A stretch of 37,822 nt of DNA from Streptomyces sp. ISL-1 (GCF_018614585.1 NZ_JAGGOI010000061.1:1-37822); one strand, 5' to 3'. Positions 1 to 7,736 are shown, counted from the stretch's first letter. Translations and numbers: made by a program. Notes: a model not told the origin generated them from the letters alone.

Positions 1-1179
1 GAGGGCGTGGCCACCGGCGCCCACCCGGGCAGGGCCGTGGCGCTGCCCCGCTCCGCGCGGCTCCTTGACGAGCTGGGCCTGGCCCGGGCCACTCCGGCGT
101 CGCTGATGGCGCGCTGGGCGTCCGCGGGCGACGGCACCGCCGTGCTCGGCGCGGGTGCGTACGGCCCGCTGGCCGTCGATCTGACCGAGGAGGGCCCGCA
201 TCTGCTGATCGAGGGACCGGCCGGCAGCGGCCGCACCGAGCTGCTGCGTTCCGTCGCGGCCTCGCTGGCCGCCGCCGGCCGCCCCGACCGGCTCGGCCTG
301 CTGCTTGTCGACGGCGCGGGCGGCGAGCGCGGCGAAGGGCTCGCGGCCTGTACGGAACTCCCTCATGTCACCGAGCACTTGATGGCCTCCGACCCGGTCC
401 GGATGCGGGCCTTCGCGCAGGCACTGGGGGCCGAGCTGAAGCGCCGGTCCGAGCTGCTCGGCAGCGTGGGCTTCGCCGAGTGGCACGCCCAGCGCGAGGT
501 GGCCGACCGGATGGTGGGCCAGCGCCCGCCGAGCGCCGCCGAGCAGCGCGGCGACCTGGACTCTCCTTCGGGGGTCCCTCCCGCGGAGCAAGGGGGAGGG
601 ACGCTGCGGCTGCGCCCCGGCGCTCGTACGAAGGCGGAGGGGCCCGCCCCGCTGCCCCGGCTCGTCGTGCTGGTGGACGACTTCGACGCACTGGTCGCCC
701 CGGCGCTCGGCAGCCCGGGACGCCCCGCGGCCGGTTCGGTCGTACGCGCGCTGGAGGCCGTGGCCCGTGACGGCGAGCGGCTCGGCGTACATCTGGTGGC
801 GACGTCCGCGCGCCCCGACCGCACGGCCGATACGGAGCTGGCGCAGGGTGCGCGGCTGCGCGCGGTGCTGGACGCGCCGCCGGCCTCGCCGGGACCGGAG
901 GACCCGGCCCCGGGTCGCGGCAGGCTCGGACATCCGGACGGCCGGGTGACGCCGTTCCAGACCGGCCGGGTGACGGGACGCATTCCGCGTACCGCGACCT
1001 CGCGTCCCACCGTGGTGCCGCTCGAGTGGGAACGGATGGGCGATCCGCCGACCCGTCGTCCCATACGGGAACTGGGCAATGGCCCAACGGACTTGGCGCT
1101 GTTGGCCAGTGCCCTGGAGCGAGCCGCCCGATCGGTGGACGCGGCTCCCGTTCCGCCGCTGACTCCCGCCCGCCCCTGA
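1..1179 (+). CDS. FtsK/SpoIIIE (EssC-like) ATPase, C-terminal fragment
   Basis: The reading frame is open at the left edge of the window, so this is the 3' part (about 392 codons) of a longer gene. It shows one FtsK-type P-loop domain. A degenerate Walker A, GPAGSGRT, is encoded at about 214-237, with Arg where the catalytic Lys normally sits. A Walker B-like VVLVDDFDAL lies near 664-695, followed by the VHLVATSARPDR segment typical of FtsK/EssC proteins. Large actinobacterial proteins of this kind, often with FHA domains, carry two or three such domains, and the last ones are usually degenerate; I infer this is the last one. FtsK itself pumps DNA, and EssC-type relatives drive type VII secretion; which applies cannot be told from this fragment. 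A palindromic repeat sits inside the linker (574-602). A hairpin follows the stop. Confidence 0.8.
   Translation, partial: EGVATGAHPGRAVALPRSARLLDELGLARATPASLMARWASAGDGTAVLGAGAYGPLAVDLTEEGPHLLIEGPAGSGRTELLRSVAASLAAAGRPDRLGLLLVDGAGGERGEGLAACTELPHVTEHLMASDPVRMRAFAQALGAELKRRSELLGSVGFAEWHAQREVADRMVGQRPPSAAEQRGDLDSPSGVPPAEQGGGTLRLRPGARTKAEGPAPLPRLVVLVDDFDALVAPALGSPGRPAAGSVVRALEAVARDGERLGVHLVATSARPDRTADTELAQGARLRAVLDAPPASPGPEDPAPGRGRLGHPDGRVTPFQTGRVTGRIPRTATSRPTVVPLEWERMGDPPTRRPIRELGNGPTDLALLASALERAARSVDAAPVPPLTPARP
574..602. repeat. In-frame palindromic repeat inside the FtsK-like gene
   Basis: The arms GTCCCTCCC (574-582) and GGGAGGGAC (594-602) are perfect complements around an 11-nt loop. The stretch reads in frame as SPSGVPPAEQGGGT within a low-complexity linker between the two halves of the ATPase domain. 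From memory, similar GVPPAE-GGGT segments recur in unrelated Streptomyces proteins, which would suggest a small dispersed palindromic element tolerated inside a gene. That recurrence is recalled, not computed. Confidence 0.6.
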
Positions 1180-1190
1180 CCGACGGCACA

Positions 1191-1212
1191 GGCCCGCAGG
1201 ATCCAGCGGGCC
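1191..1212 (+). terminator. Putative terminator after the FtsK-like gene
   Basis: A perfect 7-bp inverted repeat GGCCCGC/GCGGGCC with an 8-nt loop starts 11 nt after the stop codon. There is no long T tract, as is common in Streptomyces. Confidence 0.5.
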
Positions 1213-1213
1213 C

Positions 1214-1244
1214 GGCCTTTGACATGACATCACGTCACAAGGCC
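1214..1244. promoter_or_regulatory. Dyad-rich region upstream of the sugar ABC operon
   Basis: GGCCTT (1214-1219) and AAGGCC (1239-1244) flank a nearly concentric TGAC...GTCA pair (1220-1223, 1234-1237). TTGACA occurs at 1219-1224, but no convincing -10 follows at 16-19 nt. Sugar ABC operons in Streptomyces are usually controlled by a LacI- or GntR-type repressor. No such regulator lies next to the operon here, so this is only a candidate operator or promoter site. A second small dyad, CCCGG-ATA-CCGGG, is at 1286-1298. Confidence 0.25.
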
Positions 1245-1358
1245 ATCACAAAAGGCTTTTTGAGGCCTGGTGCGGTATTGCGGCACCCGGATACCGGGCG
1301 TACACCTGTCGGTCACGGGACAGCGTTCGGGACAGCGCACGGAAGAGACGGGGCAGTG

Positions 1359-2723
1359 ATGCGCACAACTCTTCGTACGAGCACGGGCAGGGCCGCTGTG
1401 GTGTTCGCCGCAATCGGCGCCCTCGCCATCACCGGCTGCGGCGACAACAAGGACGACAAGGCGAAACCGGGCGAGAGCAAGGGCAAGGAGTCCGCGCAGG
1501 CCGTCCAACTGCCCAAGCTGAACGGCGAGAAGATAGAAGTTGCCGCGGTCTGGAGCGGCCCCGAGCAGGAGAACTTCACCAAGGTTCTCAAGGAGTTCGA
1601 GAAGCGGACCGGGGCCACGGTCACCTTCGTCCCCGCGCAGGACCCGATCGTCAACTTCCTCGGTACGAAGATCGCGGGCGGCAGTCCTCCCGATGTCGCG
1701 ATGCTCCCCCAGGTCGGCGCGATCCAGCAGGCCGTAGAGCGTAAATGGGCCAAGCCCGTCGGCGCGGAGGCCAAGGCGCAGCTGGCGAAGAACTACTCCA
1801 AGGGCTGGCAGGATCTCGGCGCGGTGGCCGGCACGCAGTACGGCGTGTACTACAAGGCCGCCAACAAGTCGCTGGTCTGGTACAACACCGCCGCCTTCGA
1901 GAACGCGGGCGCACAGGAGCCGAAGACCTGGAAGGACTTCCTGGCGACAGCCGAGACGATCTCCGCGTCGGGCGTCACCCCGGTCTCGGTGGCCGGCGCG
2001 GACGGCTGGACGCTCACCGACTGGTTCGAGAACGTCTATCTCTCCCAGGCGGGCCCGGAGAAGTACGACCAGCTCGCCCAGCACAAGATCAAGTGGACCG
2101 ACCCGTCCGTGAAGACCGCGCTGACGACGCTCGGCGAGCTCTTCGGCAAGCCCGCCCTGATCTCCGGCGGCGCGGACGGCGCGCTGCAGACGGAGTTCCC
2201 GGTGTCGGTCACCCAGACCTTCAGCGGGGGCGACCAGCCCAAGGGCGCGATGGTCTTCGAGGGCGACTTCGTGACCGTCAATATCGCGCAGACCGAGGCC
2301 AAGATCGGTACGGACGCGAAGGTGTTCCCGTTCCCGGCGGTCGGTTCGGAGCCTCCGGTGGTGACGGGCGGAGACGCGGCCGTGGCGCTGAAGGACTCCA
2401 AGGGCGCGCAGGCGCTGCTGACCTTCCTCGCCTCTCCTGACGCGGCGAAGATCTCGGCCTCCTCGGGGGGCTTCATCTCCCCGAACAAGGCCCTGGACCT
2501 CGCCGCTTACCCCAATGATGTGCAGCGCGACATCGCCAAGGCGCTGATCGAGGCGGGCGACGACTTCCGCTTCGACATGTCGGACCAGATGCCGCAGTCG
2601 TTCGGCGGCACGCCCGGCAAGGGTGAGTGGAAGGCGCTGCAGGACTTCCTGAAGAACCCGAAAGATGTCGCGGGGGCCCAGCAGAAGCTGGAGTCGGACG
2701 CGGCCAAGGCGTTCAAGAGCTGA
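1359..2723 (+). CDS. Extracellular sugar-binding lipoprotein of an ABC importer
   Basis: This 454-residue protein captures a sugar outside the membrane and hands it to the two permeases that follow. It has a basic N-terminus, a hydrophobic segment and a lipobox AITGC with Cys27 as the lipidation site, then an acidic/lysine-rich linker and a family 1 solute-binding fold. The stretch EVAAVWSGPEQENFTKVLKEF and the SPPDVAMLPQVGAIQQ region are typical of MalE-like proteins. The ATG at 1359 was chosen because it gives a proper signal peptide; an in-frame GTG lies directly before it at 1356. The frame stays open further upstream but that part does not look like protein. No ATPase gene is present, as expected where a shared MsiK-type ATPase energises several sugar importers. 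The sugar is not evident. Confidence 0.88.
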   Translation: MRTTLRTSTGRAAVVFAAIGALAITGCGDNKDDKAKPGESKGKESAQAVQLPKLNGEKIEVAAVWSGPEQENFTKVLKEFEKRTGATVTFVPAQDPIVNFLGTKIAGGSPPDVAMLPQVGAIQQAVERKWAKPVGAEAKAQLAKNYSKGWQDLGAVAGTQYGVYYKAANKSLVWYNTAAFENAGAQEPKTWKDFLATAETISASGVTPVSVAGADGWTLTDWFENVYLSQAGPEKYDQLAQHKIKWTDPSVKTALTTLGELFGKPALISGGADGALQTEFPVSVTQTFSGGDQPKGAMVFEGDFVTVNIAQTEAKIGTDAKVFPFPAVGSEPPVVTGGDAAVALKDSKGAQALLTFLASPDAAKISASSGGFISPNKALDLAAYPNDVQRDIAKALIEAGDDFRFDMSDQMPQSFGGTPGKGEWKALQDFLKNPKDVAGAQQKLESDAAKAFKS

Positions 2724-2728
2724 CGCGG

Positions 2729-4078
2729 GTGAAAACCGCGGCGACCGCGGGGGGCTCGGTGAGCCCGCAGCCCCCCGCAGGCAAGCGCAAGAGCGTGACA
2801 GGCACACGTAAAATCGTCGCGGTCGGCTTTCTGCTGCCCGCGCTGGTGCTGCTGGGTGCGCTCGTGGTCTACCCGATCGGGTACTCCGTCTACCGGTCCT
2901 TCTTCGACCAGGCCGGCAGCGGTTTCGCCGGGCTGGACAACTACAAGGAGATCTTCACCGAGGACTCCATCCTGACCGCGGTCAAGAACAACGCGATCTG
3001 GGTGGTGGTCGCGCCGACCGTCTCGACGGTGCTCGGTCTGATCTTCGCCGTGCTCACCGAGCGGGTCCGCTGGGGCACCGCCTTCAAGCTGATCGTCTTC
3101 ATGCCGATGGCGATCTCGATGCTCGCCGCGGGCATCATCTTCCGGCTGGTGTACGAGCAGGATCCGGACCGGGGGGTCGCCAACGCGGTCTGGGTGGGCG
3201 TGCACGACACGTTCGCCGAGTCGGCCGGTTTCCCCAAGGCGCATCCGCTGCCGGTGCATCCGCTCAAGGCGGGCGGCGGCGGCTCGTTCGTCACGAAGGA
3301 GCCGGTGACGGCGGCCAAGGAGGCGCTGCTGCCGCTGGTCGGAGTCGCCCCGGCGAAGATGCCGTCCGACGCGAAGCCCGCGAAGGCGGCGCGGCCGGAC
3401 GACGGGAAGATCCGCGGGACCGCTTGGCTGGACTTCACCAAGGGCGGCGGCGGCAAGCTGAACGCCATCGACGCGCGAGAGCTCGGCCTCAAGGGCATCA
3501 AGGTGGAGGCGGTCAGGGACGGCAAGGTCGTCGCGTCGGCGCGGGCGGGCGCGGACGGTACGTTCACACTCCCGGCGTCCGCGGAGGGCGCTCAACTGCG
3601 GCTGCCCGCCGACAACTTCAGGGAGCCGTACAACGGCGTCAACTGGCTGGGACCCTCGCTCGTCACCCCGGCGATCATTGGCAGTTACGTGTGGATGTGG
3701 GCGGGTTTCGCGATGGTGCTGATCGCGGCGGGCCTGGCGAGCGTGCCGCGTGAACTGATGGAAGCGGCGCGGGTCGACGGCGCGAACGAGTGGCAGGTCT
3801 TCCGCCGGGTGACGGTCCCTCTGCTGGCGCCCGTACTCGCGGTGGTGCTGGTCACCCTGATGATCAATGTGCTGAAGATCTTCGACCTGGTCTTCATCAT
3901 CGCGCCCGGCTCGGCCCAGGACGACGCGAACGTGCTTGCGCTGCAGCTGTACCGGTCGTCGTTCGGCACGGACTCCCACCTGGGGCTCGGCAGTGCGATC
4001 GCCGTCCTGCTGTTGCTGCTGGTGATCCCGGTGATGCTGTTCAACGTCCGGCGGATGCGAAGGGAGGCCCGCCGATGA
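2729..4078 (+). CDS. Sugar ABC transporter permease with an extracellular insertion
   Basis: This is a MalF/UgpA-like inner-membrane permease of 449 residues, far longer than the usual ~300. Transmembrane segments are visible at about residues 27-52, 88-112 and 118-142. A long soluble segment follows (about 145-305), then the remaining helices from about 310. The EAA loop EAARVDGANEWQVFRRVTVP, which docks the ATPase, is present near residues 343-362. The soluble segment contains KPAKAARPDDGKIRGTAWLD and then a stretch resembling a small Ig-like or carboxypeptidase-regulatory beta fold (GKVVASARAGADGTFTLP). By topology it should lie outside the cell between TM3 and TM4. Start is GTG 2729, 5 nt after the lipoprotein stop; the open frame upstream overlaps the lipoprotein. 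The stop overlaps the next ATG. Confidence 0.88.
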   Translation: MKTAATAGGSVSPQPPAGKRKSVTGTRKIVAVGFLLPALVLLGALVVYPIGYSVYRSFFDQAGSGFAGLDNYKEIFTEDSILTAVKNNAIWVVVAPTVSTVLGLIFAVLTERVRWGTAFKLIVFMPMAISMLAAGIIFRLVYEQDPDRGVANAVWVGVHDTFAESAGFPKAHPLPVHPLKAGGGGSFVTKEPVTAAKEALLPLVGVAPAKMPSDAKPAKAARPDDGKIRGTAWLDFTKGGGGKLNAIDARELGLKGIKVEAVRDGKVVASARAGADGTFTLPASAEGAQLRLPADNFREPYNGVNWLGPSLVTPAIIGSYVWMWAGFAMVLIAAGLASVPRELMEAARVDGANEWQVFRRVTVPLLAPVLAVVLVTLMINVLKIFDLVFIIAPGSAQDDANVLALQLYRSSFGTDSHLGLGSAIAVLLLLLVIPVMLFNVRRMRREARR

Positions 4079-4956
4079 CGACGACCGACGGTGTGGCGAA
4101 GACGAGGCAGTCCTTCCCGGCCCGGATCGCGGCGCACGCGGGCGGTGGCGTGATGCGCGTCTTCCTGGTCCTGGTGGGCCTGTTCTGGCTGATGCCGACG
4201 TTCGGGCTGCTGCTGTCCTCGCTGCGGGGGGCTTCGGACATCGGCGAGAGCGGCTGGTGGAAGGTTTTCACCGCGCCCGCGCAGCTCACCTTCGACAACT
4301 ACTCGCGTCTGCTGGACAACGACGCGATCACCGACTCCCTGCTGTCCAGCGTGCTGATCACCGTCCCGGCGACGCTCCTTGTGGTGGTGATCGGCTCGCT
4401 GGCCGGTTACGCCTTCGCGTGGATGGAGTTCCCCGGCCGCGACTGGTGGTTCATAGCGGTGGTCGCCCTCCTGGTGGTCCCGGTCCAGGTCGCGCTGGTG
4501 CCGGTCTCCAGGCTGTTCGGCCAGATCGGCATCTTCGAGACGACGATCGGCGTGATCATCTTCCATGTGGCGTTCGGGCTGCCGTTCGCGATCTTCCTGC
4601 TGCGGAACTTCTTCGCGGAGATCCCGAGGGAACTGCTGGAGGCGGCGCGGCTGGACGGGGCGGGCGAGATCCGGCTCTTCACCCGCGTGGTGATGCCACT
4701 GGGCGGCCCGGCGATCGCGTCGCTCGGCATCTTCCAGTTCCTGTGGGTGTGGAACGACATGCTGGTGGCGCTGATCTTCGCGGACTCGGAGAGCGCACCG
4801 ATCACGGTGGCGCTGCAGCGACAGGTGCGGCAGTTCGGCAACAACATCGATGTGCTGGCGCCGGGAGCGTTCGTCTCGATGATCATCCCGCTGGCCGTCT
4901 TCTTCGCGTTCCAGCGGCAGTTCGTGACGGGAGTGATGGCGGGAGCGGTCAAGTAG
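4075..4956 (+). CDS. Sugar ABC transporter permease, MalG-like
   Basis: This 293-residue second permease completes the importer. It has an N-terminal helix (RVFLVLVGLFWLMPTFGLLL), four or five further helices and the EAA loop (ELLEAARLDGAGEIRLFTRV), which contacts the ATPase from the cytoplasmic side. The C-terminus FVTGVMAGAVK is the usual ending of MalG-type permeases (QRQFVxGLxAGAVK). The ATG overlaps the previous stop by 4 nt (ATGA) and is preceded by AGGGAGG at 4061-4067, so translation is probably coupled. Its length is normal for the family, unlike its partner. The genes end in a G+C-rich convergent region without an obvious plus-strand terminator. Confidence 0.92.
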   Translation: MTTTDGVAKTRQSFPARIAAHAGGGVMRVFLVLVGLFWLMPTFGLLLSSLRGASDIGESGWWKVFTAPAQLTFDNYSRLLDNDAITDSLLSSVLITVPATLLVVVIGSLAGYAFAWMEFPGRDWWFIAVVALLVVPVQVALVPVSRLFGQIGIFETTIGVIIFHVAFGLPFAIFLLRNFFAEIPRELLEAARLDGAGEIRLFTRVVMPLGGPAIASLGIFQFLWVWNDMLVALIFADSESAPITVALQRQVRQFGNNIDVLAPGAFVSMIIPLAVFFAFQRQFVTGVMAGAVK

Positions 4957-5188
4957 TCCCGGCACCAACGTCGGCGGTGGCCCTGGTCGAGGTCTGACCC
5001 GGGGCCGGGCCGCGGTCGCGCGGGGCGGGGTCGACACGCTCGCGGGACCGGGCGCGCAGCGGGGCCGTGGCTGCAGCGGCGAGGTCGGGGCACCCGCGAG
5101 ACCGGGCGCAACGCCAGGTGTGCCGCTGCGGTCGCGGGCCAAGGCCAAGCGGCGATCGCGCGGGCCGAGCCCGGAGCCGCCGTGGTCG

Positions 5189-5205
5189 CCCGGCGCAAGG
5201 CCGGG
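5189..5205 (-). terminator. Putative terminator of the TetR gene
   Basis: CCCGGC (5189-5194) and GCCGGG (5200-5205) form a perfect 6-bp stem with a GCAAG loop, about 10 nt beyond the TetR stop on the minus strand. The rest of the 259-nt convergent gap (4957-5215) holds only G+C-rich sequence with short direct repeats, for example near 5041-5055 and 5095-5109. Confidence 0.45.
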
Positions 5206-5215
5206 AAAAGCCCCG

Positions 5216-5821
5216 TCACGCCCTGAGCGCCGCCACCGCCGACCGCGCCAGCTCGTCCAAGTACCCCTCCGGCAGCCCCGCCCGCACCACAACCAGCCGC
5301 CAGTACAGCGGCCCCACGATCACGTCCAGCGCCCGGTCCGGGTCTGTCGACTCGGGCAGTTCGCCGCGCGCCACCGCGTCCCGTACCACCAATGCGGCCA
5401 CCCCCTGCTGGCTGTCCAGCAGCGCCGCCTTGATCGCGTCCGAGATTTCCGGGTGGCGGGCCGCCTCCACCAGCAGATCAGGAATGACCTGCGAGGCCAC
5501 CGGGTGGCGCAGGGCGTGCGACGCCACTTCCAGCAGCGCCCGTACGTCCCCGTACAGCGACCCCGTCGCCGGCGCCGGCAACCCCTGCGCCGCGAACGCC
5601 GAGACCAGGTCCAGCACCAGCGACAGCTTCGACTTCCACCGCCGGTAGACCGCCGTCTTGCCGACGCCCGCCCGCCGCGCGATCCCCTCGATCGACATCC
5701 GCGCGAAGCCCACCGCCGCCAGTTCCTCGAAGACCGCGGCGCGAATGGCGTCGGTCACGTCCTCCCGGAGCACTGCGGCTCCCGCCGGTGCGCGACGTGG
5801 GGTTCCCGGATCCGTGGTCAT
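5216..5821 (-). CDS. TetR-family transcriptional regulator
   Basis: This 201-residue one-component repressor has an N-terminal TetR helix-turn-helix: AVFEELAAVGFARMSIEGIA, then RRAGVGKTAVYRRWKSK at about residues 47-63. The C-terminal half (SALRHPVASQVIPDLLVEAARHP-type residues) matches the TetR ligand/dimer domain with the PLYWRLVV helix. It is divergent from the ABC-2 exporter at 5948, with 126 nt between starts, and the gap contains an 18-bp palindrome that I take as its operator. The start is the ATG at 5821. No Shine-Dalgarno precedes it; a TATGCT hexamer ends 6 nt before the ATG, so the message may be leaderless. The ligand is unknown. The likely targets are its own gene and the exporter operon. 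Confidence 0.88.
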   Translation of the reverse strand: MTTDPGTPRRAPAGAAVLREDVTDAIRAAVFEELAAVGFARMSIEGIARRAGVGKTAVYRRWKSKLSLVLDLVSAFAAQGLPAPATGSLYGDVRALLEVASHALRHPVASQVIPDLLVEAARHPEISDAIKAALLDSQQGVAALVVRDAVARGELPESTDPDRALDVIVGPLYWRLVVVRAGLPEGYLDELARSAVAALRA

Positions 5822-5827
5822 GCCCAG

Positions 5828-5833
5828 AGCATA
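5828..5833 (-). promoter_or_regulatory. -10 element of a likely leaderless TetR transcript
   Basis: On the minus strand TATGCT (5833 to 5828) fits the TANNNT -10 pattern and lies 6 nt before the ATG at 5821. Transcription would start at or within 1-2 nt of the start codon. No good -35 hexamer is seen at 17 nt. Confidence 0.45.
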
Positions 5834-5849
5834 GCGGGACGACGAGACG

Positions 5850-5867
5850 GTTGCGTCGCGACGTAAC
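5850..5867. promoter_or_regulatory. Palindromic operator between TetR gene and exporter
   Basis: GTTGCGTCGCGACGTAAC is an 18-bp palindrome with 8 of 9 base pairs matching between half sites (GTTGCGTCG against GTTACGTCG). It sits just upstream of the TetR -10 and about 80 nt before the exporter start. Size, symmetry and position are typical of TetR-family operators. Binding is inferred. Confidence 0.6.
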
Positions 5868-5947
5868 TCCGCCCTACTCTCCCCGTAGCGACGAAACGGG
5901 TCCGTCCCATCGTCGCCGCCGCCCCCGCCCTGTGGAAAGCGAGCACC

Positions 5948-6865
5948 GTGAGCAGCCAGACCATCGCCCGGCCACGACCGGAGCTGCACAAACCCGAGAC
6001 GGACCTCACCGCGCTCGCGATCCGCCACGGCCTCACCGTCAGCGGCGCCCGCCCCACCCTCCGCGCCTACGTCCGCCAGCTCTGGTCCCGCCGCCACTTC
6101 ATCGTCGCCTTCGCCACCGCCCGGCTGACCGCCCAGTACAGCCAGGCCAAGCTCGGCCAGGTCTGGCAGGTCATGACCCCCCTGCTCAACGCGACGGTCT
6201 ACTACTTCATCTTCGGCGTGCTGCTCGACACCAGAAGCGGCGTCGCCGACTTCGTCCCGTTCCTCGTGACCGGCGTCTTCATCTGGACCTTCACCTCCAG
6301 CTCGATCATGGCCGGAACCCGCGCGATCTCCGGCAACATCGGCCTCGTACGGGCCCTGCACTTCCCCCGCGCCAGCCTGCCCATCGCCATCGCGCTCCAG
6401 CAGCTCCAGCAGCTGCTCTTCTCACTCGCCGCGCTGACCGGAATTCTGATCGCCGTCGGGGAGTACCCGCACGTCAGCTGGCTGCTCGCGATCCCCGCAC
6501 TGCTCCTGCAGGCCGGCTTCAACACCGGCCTCTCGATGATCATGGCGCGGCTGGCCAGCCGGACCCCGGACATCGCCCAGCTGATGCCGTTCGTCCTGCG
6601 CACCTGGATGTACGTCTCGGGCGTGATGTGGTCGATCGACCATGTGCTCAGCAACAACAAGCTGCCCCACCTCGTGATGCTCGCGCTGGAGTGCAACCCC
6701 GCCGCCATCTACATCGACCTGGTGCGCTTCGCCCTCATCGACAGCTTCACCACCGCCCAGCTCCCTCCGCACGTCTGGGCTCTCGCCCTGTTCTGGGCGC
6801 TGCTCTTCGGGGCCGGCGGATTCATGTACTTCTGGAAGGCAGAGGAGGAGTACGGCCGTGGCTGA
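5948..6865 (+). CDS. ABC-2 polysaccharide/teichoic acid export permease (TagG/RfbA-like)
   Basis: This 305-residue integral membrane protein moves lipid-linked glycan across the membrane with the ATPase encoded next. The N-terminal amphipathic stretch (RPTLRAYVRQLWSRRHFIVAFATARLTAQYSQAKLGQVWQ region) with the motif AKLGQVWQVMTPLLNATVYYFIFG is a hallmark of O-antigen and teichoic acid exporters. About six transmembrane segments follow, including LLFSLAALTGILIAV and VWALALFWALLFGAGGFMYF. The start is GTG 5948, with GGAAAG at 5933-5938 as ribosome-binding site. It overlaps the ATPase gene by 8 nt. No glycan-synthesis gene is adjacent apart from the GT87 gene at 7737. The TetR gene opposite probably controls it. 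TagG-type function is family-based; the exact polymer is unknown. Confidence 0.88.
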   Translation: MSSQTIARPRPELHKPETDLTALAIRHGLTVSGARPTLRAYVRQLWSRRHFIVAFATARLTAQYSQAKLGQVWQVMTPLLNATVYYFIFGVLLDTRSGVADFVPFLVTGVFIWTFTSSSIMAGTRAISGNIGLVRALHFPRASLPIAIALQQLQQLLFSLAALTGILIAVGEYPHVSWLLAIPALLLQAGFNTGLSMIMARLASRTPDIAQLMPFVLRTWMYVSGVMWSIDHVLSNNKLPHLVMLALECNPAAIYIDLVRFALIDSFTTAQLPPHVWALALFWALLFGAGGFMYFWKAEEEYGRG

Positions 6866-7640
6866 CTCCCGCACCACCCGCGTCCCCACCGTCGTCGTCG
6901 ACGGCGTCCACATCAAGTACAGAGTGAACGGCGCCCGCACCGGCAGGGGCAGCGCCACCACCGCGCTGAGCCGGATCATCTCCCGCAAGAGCACCCCCAG
7001 CGGGCGCGAGGTGCACGCCGTCAAGGGCGTCAGCTTCGCCGCGTACAAGGGCGAGGCCATCGGCCTGATCGGCTCCAACGGCTCGGGAAAGTCAACCCTG
7101 CTCAAGGCGGTCGCGGGTCTGCTGCCTCCCTCCGAGGGCAAGGTATTCACCATGGGCCAGCCCTCCCTGCTCGGCGTGAACGCCGCGCTGATGGCCGACC
7201 TGACCGGGGAGCGCAATGTCATCCTCGGCGGCCTCGCGATGGGCATGACGCGCCAGCAGATCCACGCGCGCTACGACGACATCGTCGAGTTCTCCGGGAT
7301 CAACGAGAAGGGCGACTTCATCTCGCTGCCGATGCGTACGTACTCCTCCGGCATGGGCGCCCGGCTGCGGTTCTCGATCGCCGCCGCGAAGAGCCATGAC
7401 GTCCTGCTGATCGACGAGGCGCTGTCCACCGGCGACGCCCGTTTCCGGCGGCGCAGCCAGGAGCGGATCGACGAGCTGCGCGCGGAGGCGGGCACAGTCT
7501 TCCTGGTCAGCCACAGCAACGGCACGATCACCGACACATGCGACCGCGCCCTCTGGCTGGAGGCGGGGACACTGCGGATGGACGGCCCGGCGAAGGAAGT
7601 CGTGGCCGCGTACGAAGAGTTCACCGGCGGCAAGAAGTAG
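6858..7640 (+). CDS. ABC-2 polysaccharide export ATPase (TagH/RfbB-like)
   Basis: This 260-residue ATPase partners the upstream permease. Walker A GSNGSGKST starts at about residue 72, the signature SSGMGARLRFS is near residue 163, and Walker B VLLIDEALSTGD follows near 182; the H-loop SHSNG is near 215. The divergent Walker A (GSNGSGKS), the SSGM signature and EALSTGD are typical of the TagH/Wzt subfamily. It ends near residue 260 without the C-terminal carbohydrate-binding domain of Wzt, as in many Gram-positive TagH proteins. The start GTG 6858 lies inside the end of the permease gene, so translation is coupled. A weak 5-bp hairpin (7644-7661) follows the stop. Confidence 0.9.
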   Translation: MADSRTTRVPTVVVDGVHIKYRVNGARTGRGSATTALSRIISRKSTPSGREVHAVKGVSFAAYKGEAIGLIGSNGSGKSTLLKAVAGLLPPSEGKVFTMGQPSLLGVNAALMADLTGERNVILGGLAMGMTRQQIHARYDDIVEFSGINEKGDFISLPMRTYSSGMGARLRFSIAAAKSHDVLLIDEALSTGDARFRRRSQERIDELRAEAGTVFLVSHSNGTITDTCDRALWLEAGTLRMDGPAKEVVAAYEEFTGGKK

Positions 7641-7700
7641 CAGGCAGCAACTGAAAGCTGCGGGAAGTGGCAGGGAGCAGCGGAGGGAGCGCTAAATCGG

Positions 7701-7728
7701 TTGGAATAACCTCAAAGCGGGCTAAAGT
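7701..7728 (+). promoter_or_regulatory. Promoter of the GT87 gene, probably giving a leaderless mRNA
   Basis: TTGGAA (7701-7706) and TAAAGT (7723-7728) are separated by 16 nt. The -10 ends 8 nt before the ATG at 7737, so transcription should start at or next to the start codon. No Shine-Dalgarno sequence is seen. Confidence 0.55.
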
Positions 7729-7736
7729 ACCGGCCG

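Noticed and set aside
1219..1224. TTGACA as -35 of the sugar ABC operon
   Set aside because: A perfect hexamer, but no acceptable -10 at 16-19 nt; kept only as part of a candidate regulatory region.
1026..1358. N-terminal extension of the sugar-binding lipoprotein
   Set aside because: It overlaps the FtsK-like gene, reads through a hairpin and would bury the lipoprotein signal peptide in the middle of the protein.
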